Source of the DNA: Paracoccaceae bacterium | GTDB lineage: Bacteria > Pseudomonadota > Alphaproteobacteria > Rhodobacterales > Rhodobacteraceae | Direction of reading: 5' to 3' | DNA: 64,000 bases | Assembly (NCBI GenBank): GCA_003605175.1 | Contig: QWDA01000006.1 | Location: 215,529 to 279,528, forward strand | Shown here: one piece after another, positions 10,809-19,123 of the stretch | Layout of the letters: each line of letters opens with the position of its first letter | How positions within the stretch are numbered: the stretch's first letter is position 1 | Notes under the pieces: generated by a model | What the model was told of the DNA's origin: nothing | Seen by the model: only the letters and a program-made list of their open reading frames with translations | Database searches by the model: none | Translations under genes and position numbers: made by a program

Positions 10809-11555
10809 TCAGATCAACTCCCGCGGCAGCTCGATCGCAAAGCTCGGCTTGTCCAGGACGAGGCTCGCATCCGCCCGCCTCCTTTGCAGACTCAAGAGCA
10901 CGGCGCGGGCAAAGTACCGGGTCATGGCATCGGTATTCTTGGTCATGTTTCCGGGATGCCGCAGGTAGTAATGCGACAACGTCGTCGTCTGGACGAAACG
11001 GGTACGGCTCTCGAAAACCCTGAGTATGTAATCCGTATCCTCCGCTTGAACGAGCGTCTCGTCGAACAGTCCGATCCGTTCGACCAGGCCGCGGCGCATC
11101 AGCGCGCAGGAAAGATGCACCGACGTCACGCGGCGCGTCACGGCATCGGTCGGCGGCACGAGCGTGTCGGGGTCGATCCTGTCGGTCACCACCATGTCGC
11201 CATAGGTGATTTCGATCTCGGGCCTGTCGCGCAACGTCACCAGGTCATGGTCGAAGCGTTCCGCCGCCATCACGTCGTCCGAATCCAGAAACGTGACGAT
11301 CTCGGTCTCCGGCAAGAGATGCGCGAGGCCGGTATTGCGCGCCGCGGCCACGCCGCCGTTCTCCCGACGCACCGACCGGATCCCGTCATGTTCCGCGATC
11401 AGCCCGGCAATGACGTCAGGCGTTTCATCCGTCGAGCCGTCATCGACAATGAGGATATCCAGATCGACGGCAGCGCCATGTGCCAGCAGCGAACGGACCG
11501 CCAGAGGCAGGGTATCGGGCCGGTTGTAGACAGGCACGATGACGGTTGTCTTCAT
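10809..11555 (-). CDS. glycosyltransferase family 2 (GT-A fold)
   Basis: A 248-residue GT2 enzyme with TVIVPVYNRPDT at the N-terminus, VDDGSTDETP, and the catalytic metal motif DSDD at 91-94. The likely base motif EDTDY is also present. The start is ATG 11555, which overlaps the stop of the HprK-like kinase by four bases. The same frame is open far upstream, inside the kinase gene, but that part is shadow. It is soluble. It is distinct in sequence from the neighbouring GT2, so two successive sugar additions are possible. Confidence 0.88.
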   Translation of the reverse strand: MKTTVIVPVYNRPDTLPLAVRSLLAHGAAVDLDILIVDDGSTDETPDVIAGLIAEHDGIRSVRRENGGVAAARNTGLAHLLPETEIVTFLDSDDVMAAERFDHDLVTLRDRPEIEITYGDMVVTDRIDPDTLVPPTDAVTRRVTSVHLSCALMRRGLVERIGLFDETLVQAEDTDYILRVFESRTRFVQTTTLSHYYLRHPGNMTKNTDAMTRYFARAVLLSLQRRRADASLVLDKPSFAIELPRELI

Positions 11556-12616
11556 GGCTGCTGCCCCATGATGAACTCGAGCAATGTCGCCGCGACCTCG
11601 GCCGGATCCGGCCCGAGATCCAGCCGGTAGCACGGCAATCCCCGGGCCACGTCGGCGGCTGTGGCATAGAGCAGCGACCGGTCGCCGGGTATCTGCGAGA
11701 CGCCCGACGGCGCAAGCGCCAGAAAGGCATCCCTGGCGGATACCGGACGGACCGAGGTGCGATCCTTGCCGGACACGGCCGGCAGAAGAAGCGCCTTCAG
11801 TGACAGCGCCTCCGTGCGGGCGGCCGGCCGCAGCTCGCGCAGGAACAACTGGTACTTTCCCTGCCAGTTCATGTCCTGCGGGACAGCCGGGTGCTGCCCC
11901 AGGCCCAGCCGCCGAATCCCGGCCGGGTCCTGCTTGAGCGTTTCGAACACGGGATGCGCTGTCAGCGGGCCCCGCCGGACAAAGACGTAATCGTCGCCGA
12001 CCGTTTCCAGCCCGTGAAGGATACCGGACAGAACCGTGCCCGACTTTCCGGATCCTCCCGCCCCGGCCAGAAGCACGCCCTTGCCGTCGATTCCAAGACT
12101 GCCGGCGTGCAGGAGAGCGCCCCCCGTCTGGCCGAGATGCCATTGGATGAGGTTCCTGAGAGGCGAACCCGGATCCCATTTCGGAAAGCCGTCCGGCGCT
12201 GCCATGATCTGAAAGCCGCGTGCCGTGGCGCGGTCGAAAAGCTGCCAGAACCCGATATCGGGCATGAAGTGCAACCGGTAACGGGACGGCGCGAGAACCG
12301 ACTCGATTTCGCGTTCGTTGTAATGGCTGGCCGCCCATCTCAGAACGGGCCAATCGCCCCGGCCGGCCACGCCGATGGCGATGCGAACGATCCCGGCGCC
12401 AGCCGGTCCGCTCGCAAAGATGGCGCGTTCGGCGAACCGGACATAGCTGGCGATCTCGGTTCTGACCTGAAACCTGCAGCCCGCCACCGGCAGGTCCAGT
12501 ACCGCACTCCCCCGTTCGAAGAGATCCTCGAACCGCTGAAAGAGCGCGCCGATATCGTCAACCAGCCGATCCGGTCCGAGGACCAGGTCGGATTTGACCG
12601 CGACTTCAGCCACCAC
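11552..12616 (-). CDS. HprK-related serine kinase
   Basis: A 354-residue protein resembling the HPr kinase-related proteins found with PqqD-like partners. The Walker A loop GAGGSGKS lies at 185-192, preceded by LLHAGSLGIDGKGVLLA and followed by the VGDDYVFV segment typical of HprK-type kinases. True HprK controls sugar uptake by phosphorylating HPr, but homologues in lasso-peptide clusters (for example that of paeninodin) phosphorylate a serine on a small peptide. The start is GTG 12616, two bases after the PqqD-like stop. The kinase is probably active; its substrate is not shown by sequence. Confidence 0.82.
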   Translation of the reverse strand: MVAEVAVKSDLVLGPDRLVDDIGALFQRFEDLFERGSAVLDLPVAGCRFQVRTEIASYVRFAERAIFASGPAGAGIVRIAIGVAGRGDWPVLRWAASHYNEREIESVLAPSRYRLHFMPDIGFWQLFDRATARGFQIMAAPDGFPKWDPGSPLRNLIQWHLGQTGGALLHAGSLGIDGKGVLLAGAGGSGKSGTVLSGILHGLETVGDDYVFVRRGPLTAHPVFETLKQDPAGIRRLGLGQHPAVPQDMNWQGKYQLFLRELRPAARTEALSLKALLLPAVSGKDRTSVRPVSARDAFLALAPSGVSQIPGDRSLLYATAADVARGLPCYRLDLGPDPAEVAATLLEFIMGQQP

Positions 12617-12618
12617 GC

Positions 12619-13014
12619 CTATCCGACGTTTTCGGGCATTTTCGGCCAGCCTGCCTCGGCATCGGTATCGTGAATCGGGTCGGCAACGATCAGGTCGGAG
12701 AGATCGTCGTAGACCTCTATGCTGGGCGGCTCGGAAATCGCGATCGGTTGGCGTGTTGCGGGCACCGCCGCCTCCGAAGGCACGATCAGGCCCAACGCCT
12801 GAAGCTCGGCGGCGAATGCCTCGGCCATCTGCGACTCTTCGGGCGTCGCGCCCAGCTCGCGCGGCCGGTGCCCCTCGGTGATTGCGGTCCAGAGTTCCGC
12901 GCCCGACGGATTCAACCCGAAATACTGCCCCGTCGCCAGATTGAGGACAACAAGATCCCCTCCGAAACTTTCATACACCACATCTGGACCAGAAACCTGG
13001 AATCCCATTCCCAT
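12619..13014 (-). CDS. PqqD-like (RRE-type) protein with acidic C-terminal tail
   Basis: A 131-residue protein. Residues 1-80 match a PqqD/RRE-like domain (VVLNLATGQYFGLNPSGAEL, then a helical AEAFAAELQALGLIV), the fold that holds leader peptides of ribosomally made, modified peptides. After a Pro/Ala linker comes a striking tail: YDDLSDLIVADPIHDTD at about 102-118 and GWP at 122-124. The tail resembles a peptide substrate more than a binding domain. Start ATG 13014 has GGGAG seven bases upstream; ATG 13020 is also possible. It lies between the radical SAM and kinase genes in one transcript. Confidence 0.8.
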   Translation of the reverse strand: MGMGFQVSGPDVVYESFGGDLVVLNLATGQYFGLNPSGAELWTAITEGHRPRELGATPEESQMAEAFAAELQALGLIVPSEAAVPATRQPIAISEPPSIEVYDDLSDLIVADPIHDTDAEAGWPKMPENVG

Positions 13015-13065
13015 ATCCATACTCCCACTACGTGTTGCAGCCGAAATCCCATAGGGACCAGCCGC

Positions 13066-14055
13066 CTACAGAAGCTCTCTGACCTTCTTCACGAGTCGCC
13101 CGCCCAGCGATCGTCTTGCGCGCACCGGCCGGCGGCAATCGTCCACCTCCCGGCGTTCCACCTTGGAAATCTCCAGGAGTTCGTAGTCGATCATCTCTTC
13201 ATAGGGGCGGCCGAGATCCATCATCCAATCCCGGCGCGATGAAGCGCCATGGTCCAGTTTCTTGCCGCAGGTGCCGACGCAATAGGCGCAGGCACCAAGC
13301 GGACCGGGTGCGTTCAGGAAATCCAGCAACCGCTCCCTCAGGTCGGGCCGGTCGTCGATCTCGAACCCCTCGTCAGAGAACGAGCCACCGTTCAGAACCG
13401 GACCATAGGCCGATTGCGGGCAGCGATAGATGCGCTCGCCCCGTACCGCGTGACACCCCCAGACATTGACCGCCTTGCATGCGCTCCAAACGTCCTGAAC
13501 GATCTCAGCGCTCTTCGCCTTCTGGGTCGTGAACGTGCCTCGAAACCTCGGATATTTCGAGACATTGACCCGCGTCCCGAAGCGTTCACCTTTCCTGCGC
13601 AGCTCCAGGAGCCTTTCGTCGGTCAGCCCAGCCGCCGGGTAGACCGAAATCTCGATCTCGTCGAGAAGGCGCCACCCCTCATCCGGCAGTCTGTCGATCA
13701 GCATTCCATTCGTCGTGAGCTGCACGATGCGGCCAATCTTCGCGGCCTTCGCCACTGCCGCGACATCGACGAAATCGGGATGCAGCAACGGCTCACCACC
13801 GAGCATCCTGAGACGGTCGCAGCGGTAGACAGCCGCGAGGCGCCCAAGGACGCGCTCGACCGTCTGGACGTCGACATTCCACTTCCGCATGGCCGGGGAG
13901 CCATGGTTGCATTGCCGACAGGCGATATTGCAGTGGTCCGTGACCTCGATCTCCAGGTTCGATGGAGCAATGATCCGTCCGTCTCGAATGCTGCTCTGGG
14001 CACGGGACAAAAGCCGGTCGCCGTCGTGGACCGGCCGTTCTGGACTTTCAATCAC
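13066..14055 (-). CDS. radical SAM protein with SPASM-like cysteines
   Basis: A 329-residue radical SAM enzyme. The SAM-cluster motif CNIACRQC gives Cys42, Cys46 and Cys49; GGEP (86-89) binds SAM. Further cysteines at about 193, 201, 212, 256, 259 and 263 (GCHAV, YRCP, CAYCVGTCGKK) look like a SPASM-type auxiliary-cluster region, typical of peptide- or sugar-modifying members. The start appears to be GTG 14055. A six-codon frame, ATG 14072, ends in a GTGA overlap with it and may be a leader. It is first in the minus-strand cluster, so promoter elements should lie in 14056-14260. Confidence 0.86.
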   Translation of the reverse strand: MIESPERPVHDGDRLLSRAQSSIRDGRIIAPSNLEIEVTDHCNIACRQCNHGSPAMRKWNVDVQTVERVLGRLAAVYRCDRLRMLGGEPLLHPDFVDVAAVAKAAKIGRIVQLTTNGMLIDRLPDEGWRLLDEIEISVYPAAGLTDERLLELRRKGERFGTRVNVSKYPRFRGTFTTQKAKSAEIVQDVWSACKAVNVWGCHAVRGERIYRCPQSAYGPVLNGGSFSDEGFEIDDRPDLRERLLDFLNAPGPLGACAYCVGTCGKKLDHGASSRRDWMMDLGRPYEEMIDYELLEISKVERREVDDCRRPVRARRSLGGRLVKKVRELL

Positions 14056-14263
14056 AGCGTGTCTCTGCTCATTTTCTCTGCTTTAGGTTGCAGGTAGCTG
14101 CAGCCGTTTCCGGCTCTTGTCGCACGTTGTCTCACAGGATCCAAGCATCAGTCGCGGCCACAATGTTTCTCCTGAACAGGGGAGCGGGGCTGGCAGCCTG
14201 AGCCCCCCGGGGACCGGGGCGCGCGCCGCCCTTCGGACCGGGCTGCCGTACCGCACAAACAAA
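14056..14263. other. intergenic upstream of the radical SAM cluster
   Basis: No gene seen. It should hold the promoter for the minus-strand cluster. Visible structure: a short dyad TGCAG-gtag-CTGCA near 14090-14103, and a GC-rich segment 14193-14246 whose ends (GGCTGGCAGCC / GGGCTGCC) can pair. With the following glnA remnant this leaves 14056-14477 without an intact gene. Confidence 0.5.
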
Positions 14264-14287
14264 AAAGGGCACCCGAGGGCGCCCTTT
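14258..14287 (-). terminator. rho-independent terminator in glnA remnant
   Basis: On the minus strand a GC stem (GGGCGCC / GGTGCCC with one non-Watson-Crick position) is followed by TTTTTTGTTTG. The U-tract is longer than in the copy beside intact glnA, suggesting this is the original end of glnA. It would now end transcripts of the 14478-15917 gene. Confidence 0.6.
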
Positions 14288-14400
14288 CCGTCTCTGCCGA
14301 GGAAACTCAGCAGCTGTAGTACATCTTGAACTCGACCGGGTGCGGCGTGTGCTCGAAGGCATGGATTTCTTCCCACTTGAGCTCCATGTAGCCCTCGATC
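14264..14400. repeat. direct repeat copy A (displaced glnA 3' end)
   Basis: 137 bp aligning without gaps to 16093-16229, an offset of exactly 1829 bases, with six mismatches (about 96% identity by eye). The copy contains the last 30 codons of glnA and its terminator. Homology stops sharply at 14400/16229: after that copy B continues into glnA while this copy runs into unrelated sequence. Confidence 0.92.
14307..14400 (-). pseudogene. 3' remnant of glutamine synthetase gene
   Basis: Thirty C-terminal residues plus stop of GlnA (ends [14 protein letters not shown]) with no start or upstream portion. Compared with the intact GlnA, Tyr is replaced by His and Ile by Val. It is non-functional as a gene. 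It marks the far boundary of the segment inserted beside glnA. Confidence 0.9.
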
Positions 14401-14477
14401 GCCGGCGGTGAAGCAGCTTCTGAAGAACGCCCGGAGGCTGGCCTGCCCGGCACACGAGGTGACGGGCGCTACCCGCG

Positions 14478-15917
14478 CTAGTCGATCCATGCCCAGACCA
14501 CCTTGTGCCCGTCTGGTACAGACAGCTCCTCCCGCTGGCGGTGCTCACCTTCGTCGGAGAGCTCACTGACCCAGATTCCCGCCTCTTTCAACCAGCCTTT
14601 CACGTCCGAAATCCTCGCCGACGTCACGAAGTACACGTACTCCGCCAATGGCCAGGTCGTCGGCCCCTCCCACTGCGTGATCCCCATGCGGATGTCGGCC
14701 ACATCATCCCGTGCCCGCAAGCCTTCCAACATGTCGTGTGCGTGCTTCACAGGAGCTCCCTGAAAGGAGGCATCATCGCCATTGCCGTCGAAGAACTCTT
14801 CCACGGTGACAAGCGGCATCGGGCCCGAGCTGTATCCTTTCGAACGAAATTCGGGACCGAGCCGCGTCAGAAGCGCATCAAGCTTCTCCTCCGAAATCTC
14901 CGCACCCTCGGCCCCGGAAGGATCACCGTGCGTCGCCTGCATCGACGCTCTTGCGGAACTTCCCATCATGCGTTTCAGGAACCATTTTCCGGTCAGCAGG
15001 ATCAGCGACCAGCGATGCGCAACACGCAATGCATTGCTATGTCTGCCTTCGAGTAGATCACGGTGATGAATCAATCCATCCTTCGCAAAATCGCTGAGCC
15101 AAAGCGCGAAACTTTGCCCCCAAGCATAACTTCTGGGAGTTTCGCGCTCTGTGACGATGCAACCGCCCCCCGCCGATTTGAATCGATGCTCGACGACCGC
15201 CTGAAGGTCCGCTTCCCCGCCTGCAGCATCGAGAATGCGCGTACGTTGATACGCATCTTCGTCGATTTCTATCTGCGCATAGAAGCTTGGTGGGGTATCA
15301 GGCAGTTCGGTGCGGTCGCCATCATGCGCAAGATTCTCCAGTTCTGGCGGTTTCGGGATATCTAGCGCATCGAAGATGTTGGCTTGAGGAAATTCATACC
15401 AAACAGGAAAGACCGCTAGCTCATTCGCGGTGCCGCAGCGGAAATGGCCCCGTGTGCTATCGGGACGTAGTGGAAACCAAAGCCGCGCTGCCTCCAGCGA
15501 GGCGTGCACTTTTGTCTTCGAGGTGAAGGTGGGCTGGTGCGGTCTTGTCCTTGCCAACCATCCTTGTACGCGGTTCTGTCCAATCCAGAGAACCCAGATG
15601 GCAACAAGACCGAAGAGCAACCATCCAAGAAACGACCCGGAAAGCAAGGGGCTCAGCAAGGTTCCGAAACACAGCACCAACGCCAGAGAAAGCGTTTCCT
15701 GATATGCGTTTGGAAAGACCACGGCATGCGAGGCAATGACTGCGAGCATGATCGCCGATGCAACGAGCAGACCACCAACCGAGCCATTCCACGCCAATCC
15801 GAACGCATACAACACGCTCAAAGCCAGAAAAGGCAACAGTGCGCCGATCACGACGAGACGGCGAAGCCGCCAAAGGCGGTACAGTGCACTCGAAAACCCG
15901 GGAATCTCAAATCGCAT
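14478..15917 (-). CDS. hypothetical membrane protein, horizontally acquired look
   Basis: A 479-residue protein of unknown family. Four membrane segments are predicted by eye at about 21-40, 47-67, 76-92 and 95-113; the remaining 360 residues are soluble, with acidic stretches and a C-terminal segment GITQWEGPTTWPLAEYVYFV. The start ATG 15917 has GGAGG six bases upstream. A longer frame continues upstream through glnA but is shadow. GC content and third-position bias are visibly lower than in flanking genes. It is the only gene in the segment bracketed by the glnA repeats. No function proposed. Confidence 0.75.
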   Translation of the reverse strand: MRFEIPGFSSALYRLWRLRRLVVIGALLPFLALSVLYAFGLAWNGSVGGLLVASAIMLAVIASHAVVFPNAYQETLSLALVLCFGTLLSPLLSGSFLGWLLFGLVAIWVLWIGQNRVQGWLARTRPHQPTFTSKTKVHASLEAARLWFPLRPDSTRGHFRCGTANELAVFPVWYEFPQANIFDALDIPKPPELENLAHDGDRTELPDTPPSFYAQIEIDEDAYQRTRILDAAGGEADLQAVVEHRFKSAGGGCIVTERETPRSYAWGQSFALWLSDFAKDGLIHHRDLLEGRHSNALRVAHRWSLILLTGKWFLKRMMGSSARASMQATHGDPSGAEGAEISEEKLDALLTRLGPEFRSKGYSSGPMPLVTVEEFFDGNGDDASFQGAPVKHAHDMLEGLRARDDVADIRMGITQWEGPTTWPLAEYVYFVTSARISDVKGWLKEAGIWVSELSDEGEHRQREELSVPDGHKVVWAWID

Positions 15918-16066
15918 TCCATACCTCCATTTCGCCGGTTGCGCCTGACAATCCAGTTCGATTTTGGCGTTTCTTTGTCGGCTAAGGCTGATCGGCCAAT
16001 TTTGCGCCGACAGGGCCAAACCAGCGTCTCGCATCAACACGACGCCGCATCGCCACCCCACCCGGC

Positions 16067-16081
16067 GGGGGGGGGGGGGGG
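16067..16081. repeat. 15-nt poly-G tract
   Basis: An uninterrupted run of G immediately beside repeat copy B. It is intergenic. Such tracts are prone to slippage and to sequencing error, so the exact length should be treated with caution. Confidence 0.8.
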
Positions 16082-16092
16082 CCGGAAACAAG

Positions 16093-16116
16093 AAAGGGCG
16101 CCCGAGGGCGCCCTTT
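16093..16116 (-). terminator. glnA terminator
   Basis: Perfect stem AAAGGGCGCC / GGCGCCCTTT around a four-base loop, located 20 bases beyond the glnA stop on the minus strand and followed by CTTGTTT. Typical intrinsic terminator. Confidence 0.75.
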
Positions 16117-16229
16117 CCGTCTCTGCCGAGGGAACTCAGCAGCTGTAGTACATCTTGAACTCGATCGGGTGCGGCGTGTGCTCGAAGGCGTAGATCTCTT
16201 CCCACTTGAGCTCCATGTAGCCCTCGATC
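16093..16229. repeat. direct repeat copy B (3' end of intact glnA)
   Basis: Partner of 14264-14400. This copy is continuous with the functional glnA gene and its terminator. The two copies bracket 1692 bp of lower-GC sequence carrying one gene. Confidence 0.92.
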
Positions 16230-17542
16230 TGGCTCTTGGTGAACACGTCGCCGGCGAGCAGGAAGTCCATGTCCTTTTCCAGCTCGTCCATCGCCTCGCG
16301 GAGCGACGCGCAGACGGTCGGGATGCCGGCCAGTTCCTCGGGCGGCAGGTCGTAGAGGTCCTTGTCCATCGCCTCGCCCGGATCGATCTTGTTCTTGATC
16401 CCGTCGAGACCGGCCATCAAGAGCGCCGAGAAGCAGAGGTACGGGTTCGAGGACGGATCCGGGAACCGGGCCTCGACGCGCTTCGCCTTCGGGCTCTCCG
16501 CCCACGGGATCCGCACGCAGCCCGACCGGTTCCGCGCCGAATAGGCCCGCAGCACCGGCGCCTCGAAGCCCGGGATCAGCCGCTTGTAGGAGTTGGTCGA
16601 GGGGTTGGTGAAGGCATTGAGCGCCTTGGCGTGCTTCAGGACGCCGCCGATATACCACAGCGCCTCCTGGCTGAGGTCGGCGTACTTGTCGCCCGCGAAG
16701 AGCGGCTTGCCGTCCTTCCAGATCGACATGTTCACATGCATGCCGGTGCCGTTGTCGCCGGCGATCGGCTTCGGCATGAAGGTCGCCGACTTGCCGTAGG
16801 CATGCGCCACGTTGTGGATCACGTACTTGTACTTCTGCAGCTCGTCCGCCTGCTTGGTGAGCGAGTTGAAGATCAGGCCGAGCTCGTGCTGGCACGACGC
16901 CACCTCGTGGTGGTGCTTGTCGACCTTCATGCCGATCCGCTTCATGGTCGAGAGCATTTCCGAGCGCAGGTCCTGCGCGTCGTCCACCGGGTTCACCGGG
17001 AAATAGCCGCCCTTGATGCCCGGGCGGTGGCCCATGTTGCCCATCTCGTAGTCGGTGTCGGTGTTCCAGGCCGCGTCGATCGCGTCGACCTCGTAGGACA
17101 CCTTCTGCATCGACACCGAGTATTTCACGTTGTCGAACAGGAAGAACTCGGCCTCGGGGCCGAAATAGGCGGTGTCGCCGATGCCCGACGACTTCAGATA
17201 GTCCTCGGCGTTCTTCGCGGTGCCGCGCGGGTCGCGGTCATAGCGCTCGTTGGTGTCGGGCTCGAGGACGGTGCAATGGATCGCCATCGTCTTCTCGGCA
17301 TAGAACGGGTCGATATAGACCGAGTCCGGGTCCGGCATCAGCTTCATGTCGGACTGGTCGATCGACTTCCAGCCGGCGATCGACGAGCCGTCGAACATGA
17401 AACCCTCTTCCAGGAAGTCCTCGTCGACCTGGTCCGACATCACCGTCACGTGCTGCAGCTTGCCGCGCGGGTCGGTGAAGCGGATGTCGACATACTCGAC
17501 TTCCTCGTCCTTGATCGTCTTGACAACGTCACTCTTGCTCAT
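16136..17542 (-). CDS. glnA: type I glutamine synthetase
   Basis: A 468-residue GS-I that makes glutamine from glutamate, ammonia and ATP as a dodecamer in the cytosol. Visible hallmarks: [11 protein letters not shown], the metal-binding ARNRSG-type segment ([13 protein letters not shown]), NGTGMHVN, and the adenylylation tyrosine in [12 protein letters not shown] near residue 400, so activity should be controlled by adenylyltransferase. It lies 58 bases downstream of glnB, the usual glnBA pair. Its 3' end is duplicated at 14264-14400. Confidence 0.98.
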   Translation of the reverse strand: MSKSDVVKTIKDEEVEYVDIRFTDPRGKLQHVTVMSDQVDEDFLEEGFMFDGSSIAGWKSIDQSDMKLMPDPDSVYIDPFYAEKTMAIHCTVLEPDTNERYDRDPRGTAKNAEDYLKSSGIGDTAYFGPEAEFFLFDNVKYSVSMQKVSYEVDAIDAAWNTDTDYEMGNMGHRPGIKGGYFPVNPVDDAQDLRSEMLSTMKRIGMKVDKHHHEVASCQHELGLIFNSLTKQADELQKYKYVIHNVAHAYGKSATFMPKPIAGDNGTGMHVNMSIWKDGKPLFAGDKYADLSQEALWYIGGVLKHAKALNAFTNPSTNSYKRLIPGFEAPVLRAYSARNRSGCVRIPWAESPKAKRVEARFPDPSSNPYLCFSALLMAGLDGIKNKIDPGEAMDKDLYDLPPEELAGIPTVCASLREAMDELEKDMDFLLAGDVFTKSQIEGYMELKWEEIYAFEHTPHPIEFKMYYSC

Positions 17543-17600
17543 CGTGTCGACCTTTTCCTCTCCAAAGTCATGTGGTTGCGGCCCTGCACCGGGCCTGGCG

Positions 17601-17978
<378 letters not shown>

Positions 17979-18050
17979 TCAGACCACTTCCCGCGGTGAG
18001 TGCCAATTCGCTACGGTCGGGGGGCTGGGCCCGTCAGGGCGATTCCCCCT

Positions 18051-18075
18051 GCTTTGCCCAAAGTTTAGGCAAAGC
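18051..18075. promoter_or_regulatory. perfect dyad upstream of glnB, candidate operator
   Basis: GCTTTGCC (18051-18058) and GGCAAAGC (18068-18075) form a perfect 8-bp inverted repeat around a nine-base AT-rich centre, about 110 bases upstream of the glnB start. An activator or repressor site, perhaps for NtrC, is plausible. The match to any known consensus was not established. Confidence 0.45.
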
Positions 18076-18237
18076 GGCGCGGATACAAGCGAATTTGAAA
18101 CGAGAGGCCGGAAATGAGCGAAGTCCTGACCGTGGCACGGAGGAGGGCTGCCAAGGGTGGACGCGCTGCCATTTCTCCCGGGTTGTTACATGGTGGGATC
18201 TTCTTGCCCGGAATCGAGGGCCGCAGGCCCGCCGGGC

Positions 18238-18270
18238 GGCGCCCGCCCGCCCCCGAGGGCGGGCGCCTTT
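18238..18270 (+). terminator. GC-rich hairpin with short T run
   Basis: GGCGCCCGCCC (18238-18248) pairs perfectly with GGGCGGGCGCC (18257-18267), followed by TTT. It points along the plus strand, yet no plus-strand gene is evident between the divergent glnB promoter region and this hairpin; a short RNA or spurious structure are alternatives. The rest of 17940-18412 holds no recognisable gene. Confidence 0.4.
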
Positions 18271-18412
18271 GCAACGTTTCCGCCTAGAACTGCCGTTCGG
18301 CGGGGCGGTTGGATAAAGTGCACCGAACAAGAGTCGGAGGCGCCCACCCGCGGTCGGTCGCCGCCCGGCTCCACGGCAGCCGCGACTTGCCGTCTCGATG
18401 AAAGGGCCAGAC

Positions 18413-19123
18413 ATGACAGACCTCCTCACCGCCGCCCAGATGCGCGCCATCGAGCAGTCGGCCATCGACGCGGGCGAGGTCACCGGCCTCGAACTCATGG
18501 AACGCGCCGGACGCGGCGTCGTCGAGGCGATCTTCGAGGAATGGCCGGAGTTTGGCGAACTTAACGGGTTTTTCGCGCGCTTTCTCCCTCGCAGAACGAA
18601 GAGAGCCGTCATCCTTTGCGGGCCGGGCAACAACGGTGGCGACGGCATTGTGGTGGCCCGCCTGCTCCGGGAGCGCCGCTGGGACGTTGTGGTCTTTCTC
18701 CACGGCGACCCGGTGAGGCTGCCGCCAGACGCGAAGACCAACCTCGAACGCTGGCAATCGGTCGGCCCATGCCTTCCCTTCCCGGAAGGCGCGGAGCGCG
18801 AGCGCCTGCTTCACGATCCCCATCCCGATATCTGGATGGACGCCGTCTTCGGAATCGGCCAGACGCGCCCCCTTCCCGAGCCGGTTACCCAAATGCTGCA
18901 CCGCGTTTACTACGAACAGAACTGGTGCGGCGCGCCGGTCGTCGCGATAGACTTTCCAACCGGCCTCGACTCCGACACAGGCAAATCGGTTCAGACGTTT
19001 CATCTTGCCGCGGACCTGACGGTGACCTTTCACGCACGCAAGATCGGCCATGTGGAGGGCGATGGGCCAATCCGTTGCGGCAAGGTCGTCGTTGCAGACA
19101 TCGGACTCGGAGACAACTCATGA
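18413..19123 (+). CDS. NAD(P)HX epimerase-domain protein (single-domain paralogue)
   Basis: A 236-residue protein matching only the N-terminal epimerase (YjeF_N) domain of the NAD(P)HX repair enzyme, which interconverts R and S forms of hydrated NAD(P)H. Visible: LLTAAQMRAIEQ, LMERAGRGV, CGPGNNGGDG, DAVFGIGQTRPL and a IDFPTGLDSDTG segment. Start ATG 18413 is chosen because it aligns with the next gene's MTHLLTAAQMRA; ATG 18398 is possible. Its first 130 bases are nearly identical to those of the next gene, then identity falls. A four-base ATGA overlap couples the pair. Confidence 0.82.
   Translation: MTDLLTAAQMRAIEQSAIDAGEVTGLELMERAGRGVVEAIFEEWPEFGELNGFFARFLPRRTKRAVILCGPGNNGGDGIVVARLLRERRWDVVVFLHGDPVRLPPDAKTNLERWQSVGPCLPFPEGAERERLLHDPHPDIWMDAVFGIGQTRPLPEPVTQMLHRVYYEQNWCGAPVVAIDFPTGLDSDTGKSVQTFHLAADLTVTFHARKIGHVEGDGPIRCGKVVVADIGLGDNS

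Noticed and set aside
8653..14055. Classical lasso-peptide cluster
   Set aside because: No lasso cyclase (asparagine-synthetase-like), no transglutaminase-like peptidase and no separate precursor gene are visible.
14264..16229. Composite transposon or IS element
   Set aside because: The repeats are direct copies of glnA sequence, and no transposase or integrase frame exists between them.
14478..16895. 805-residue minus-strand frame running from glnA into the hypothetical gene
   Set aside because: The upstream part is glnA read in the wrong frame; the membrane protein has its own start and GGAGG at 15917.
18114..18287. Plus-strand ORF between glnB and the epimerase gene
   Set aside because: Gly/Arg/Pro-rich, runs through the strong hairpin at 18238-18270 and has no recognisable features.
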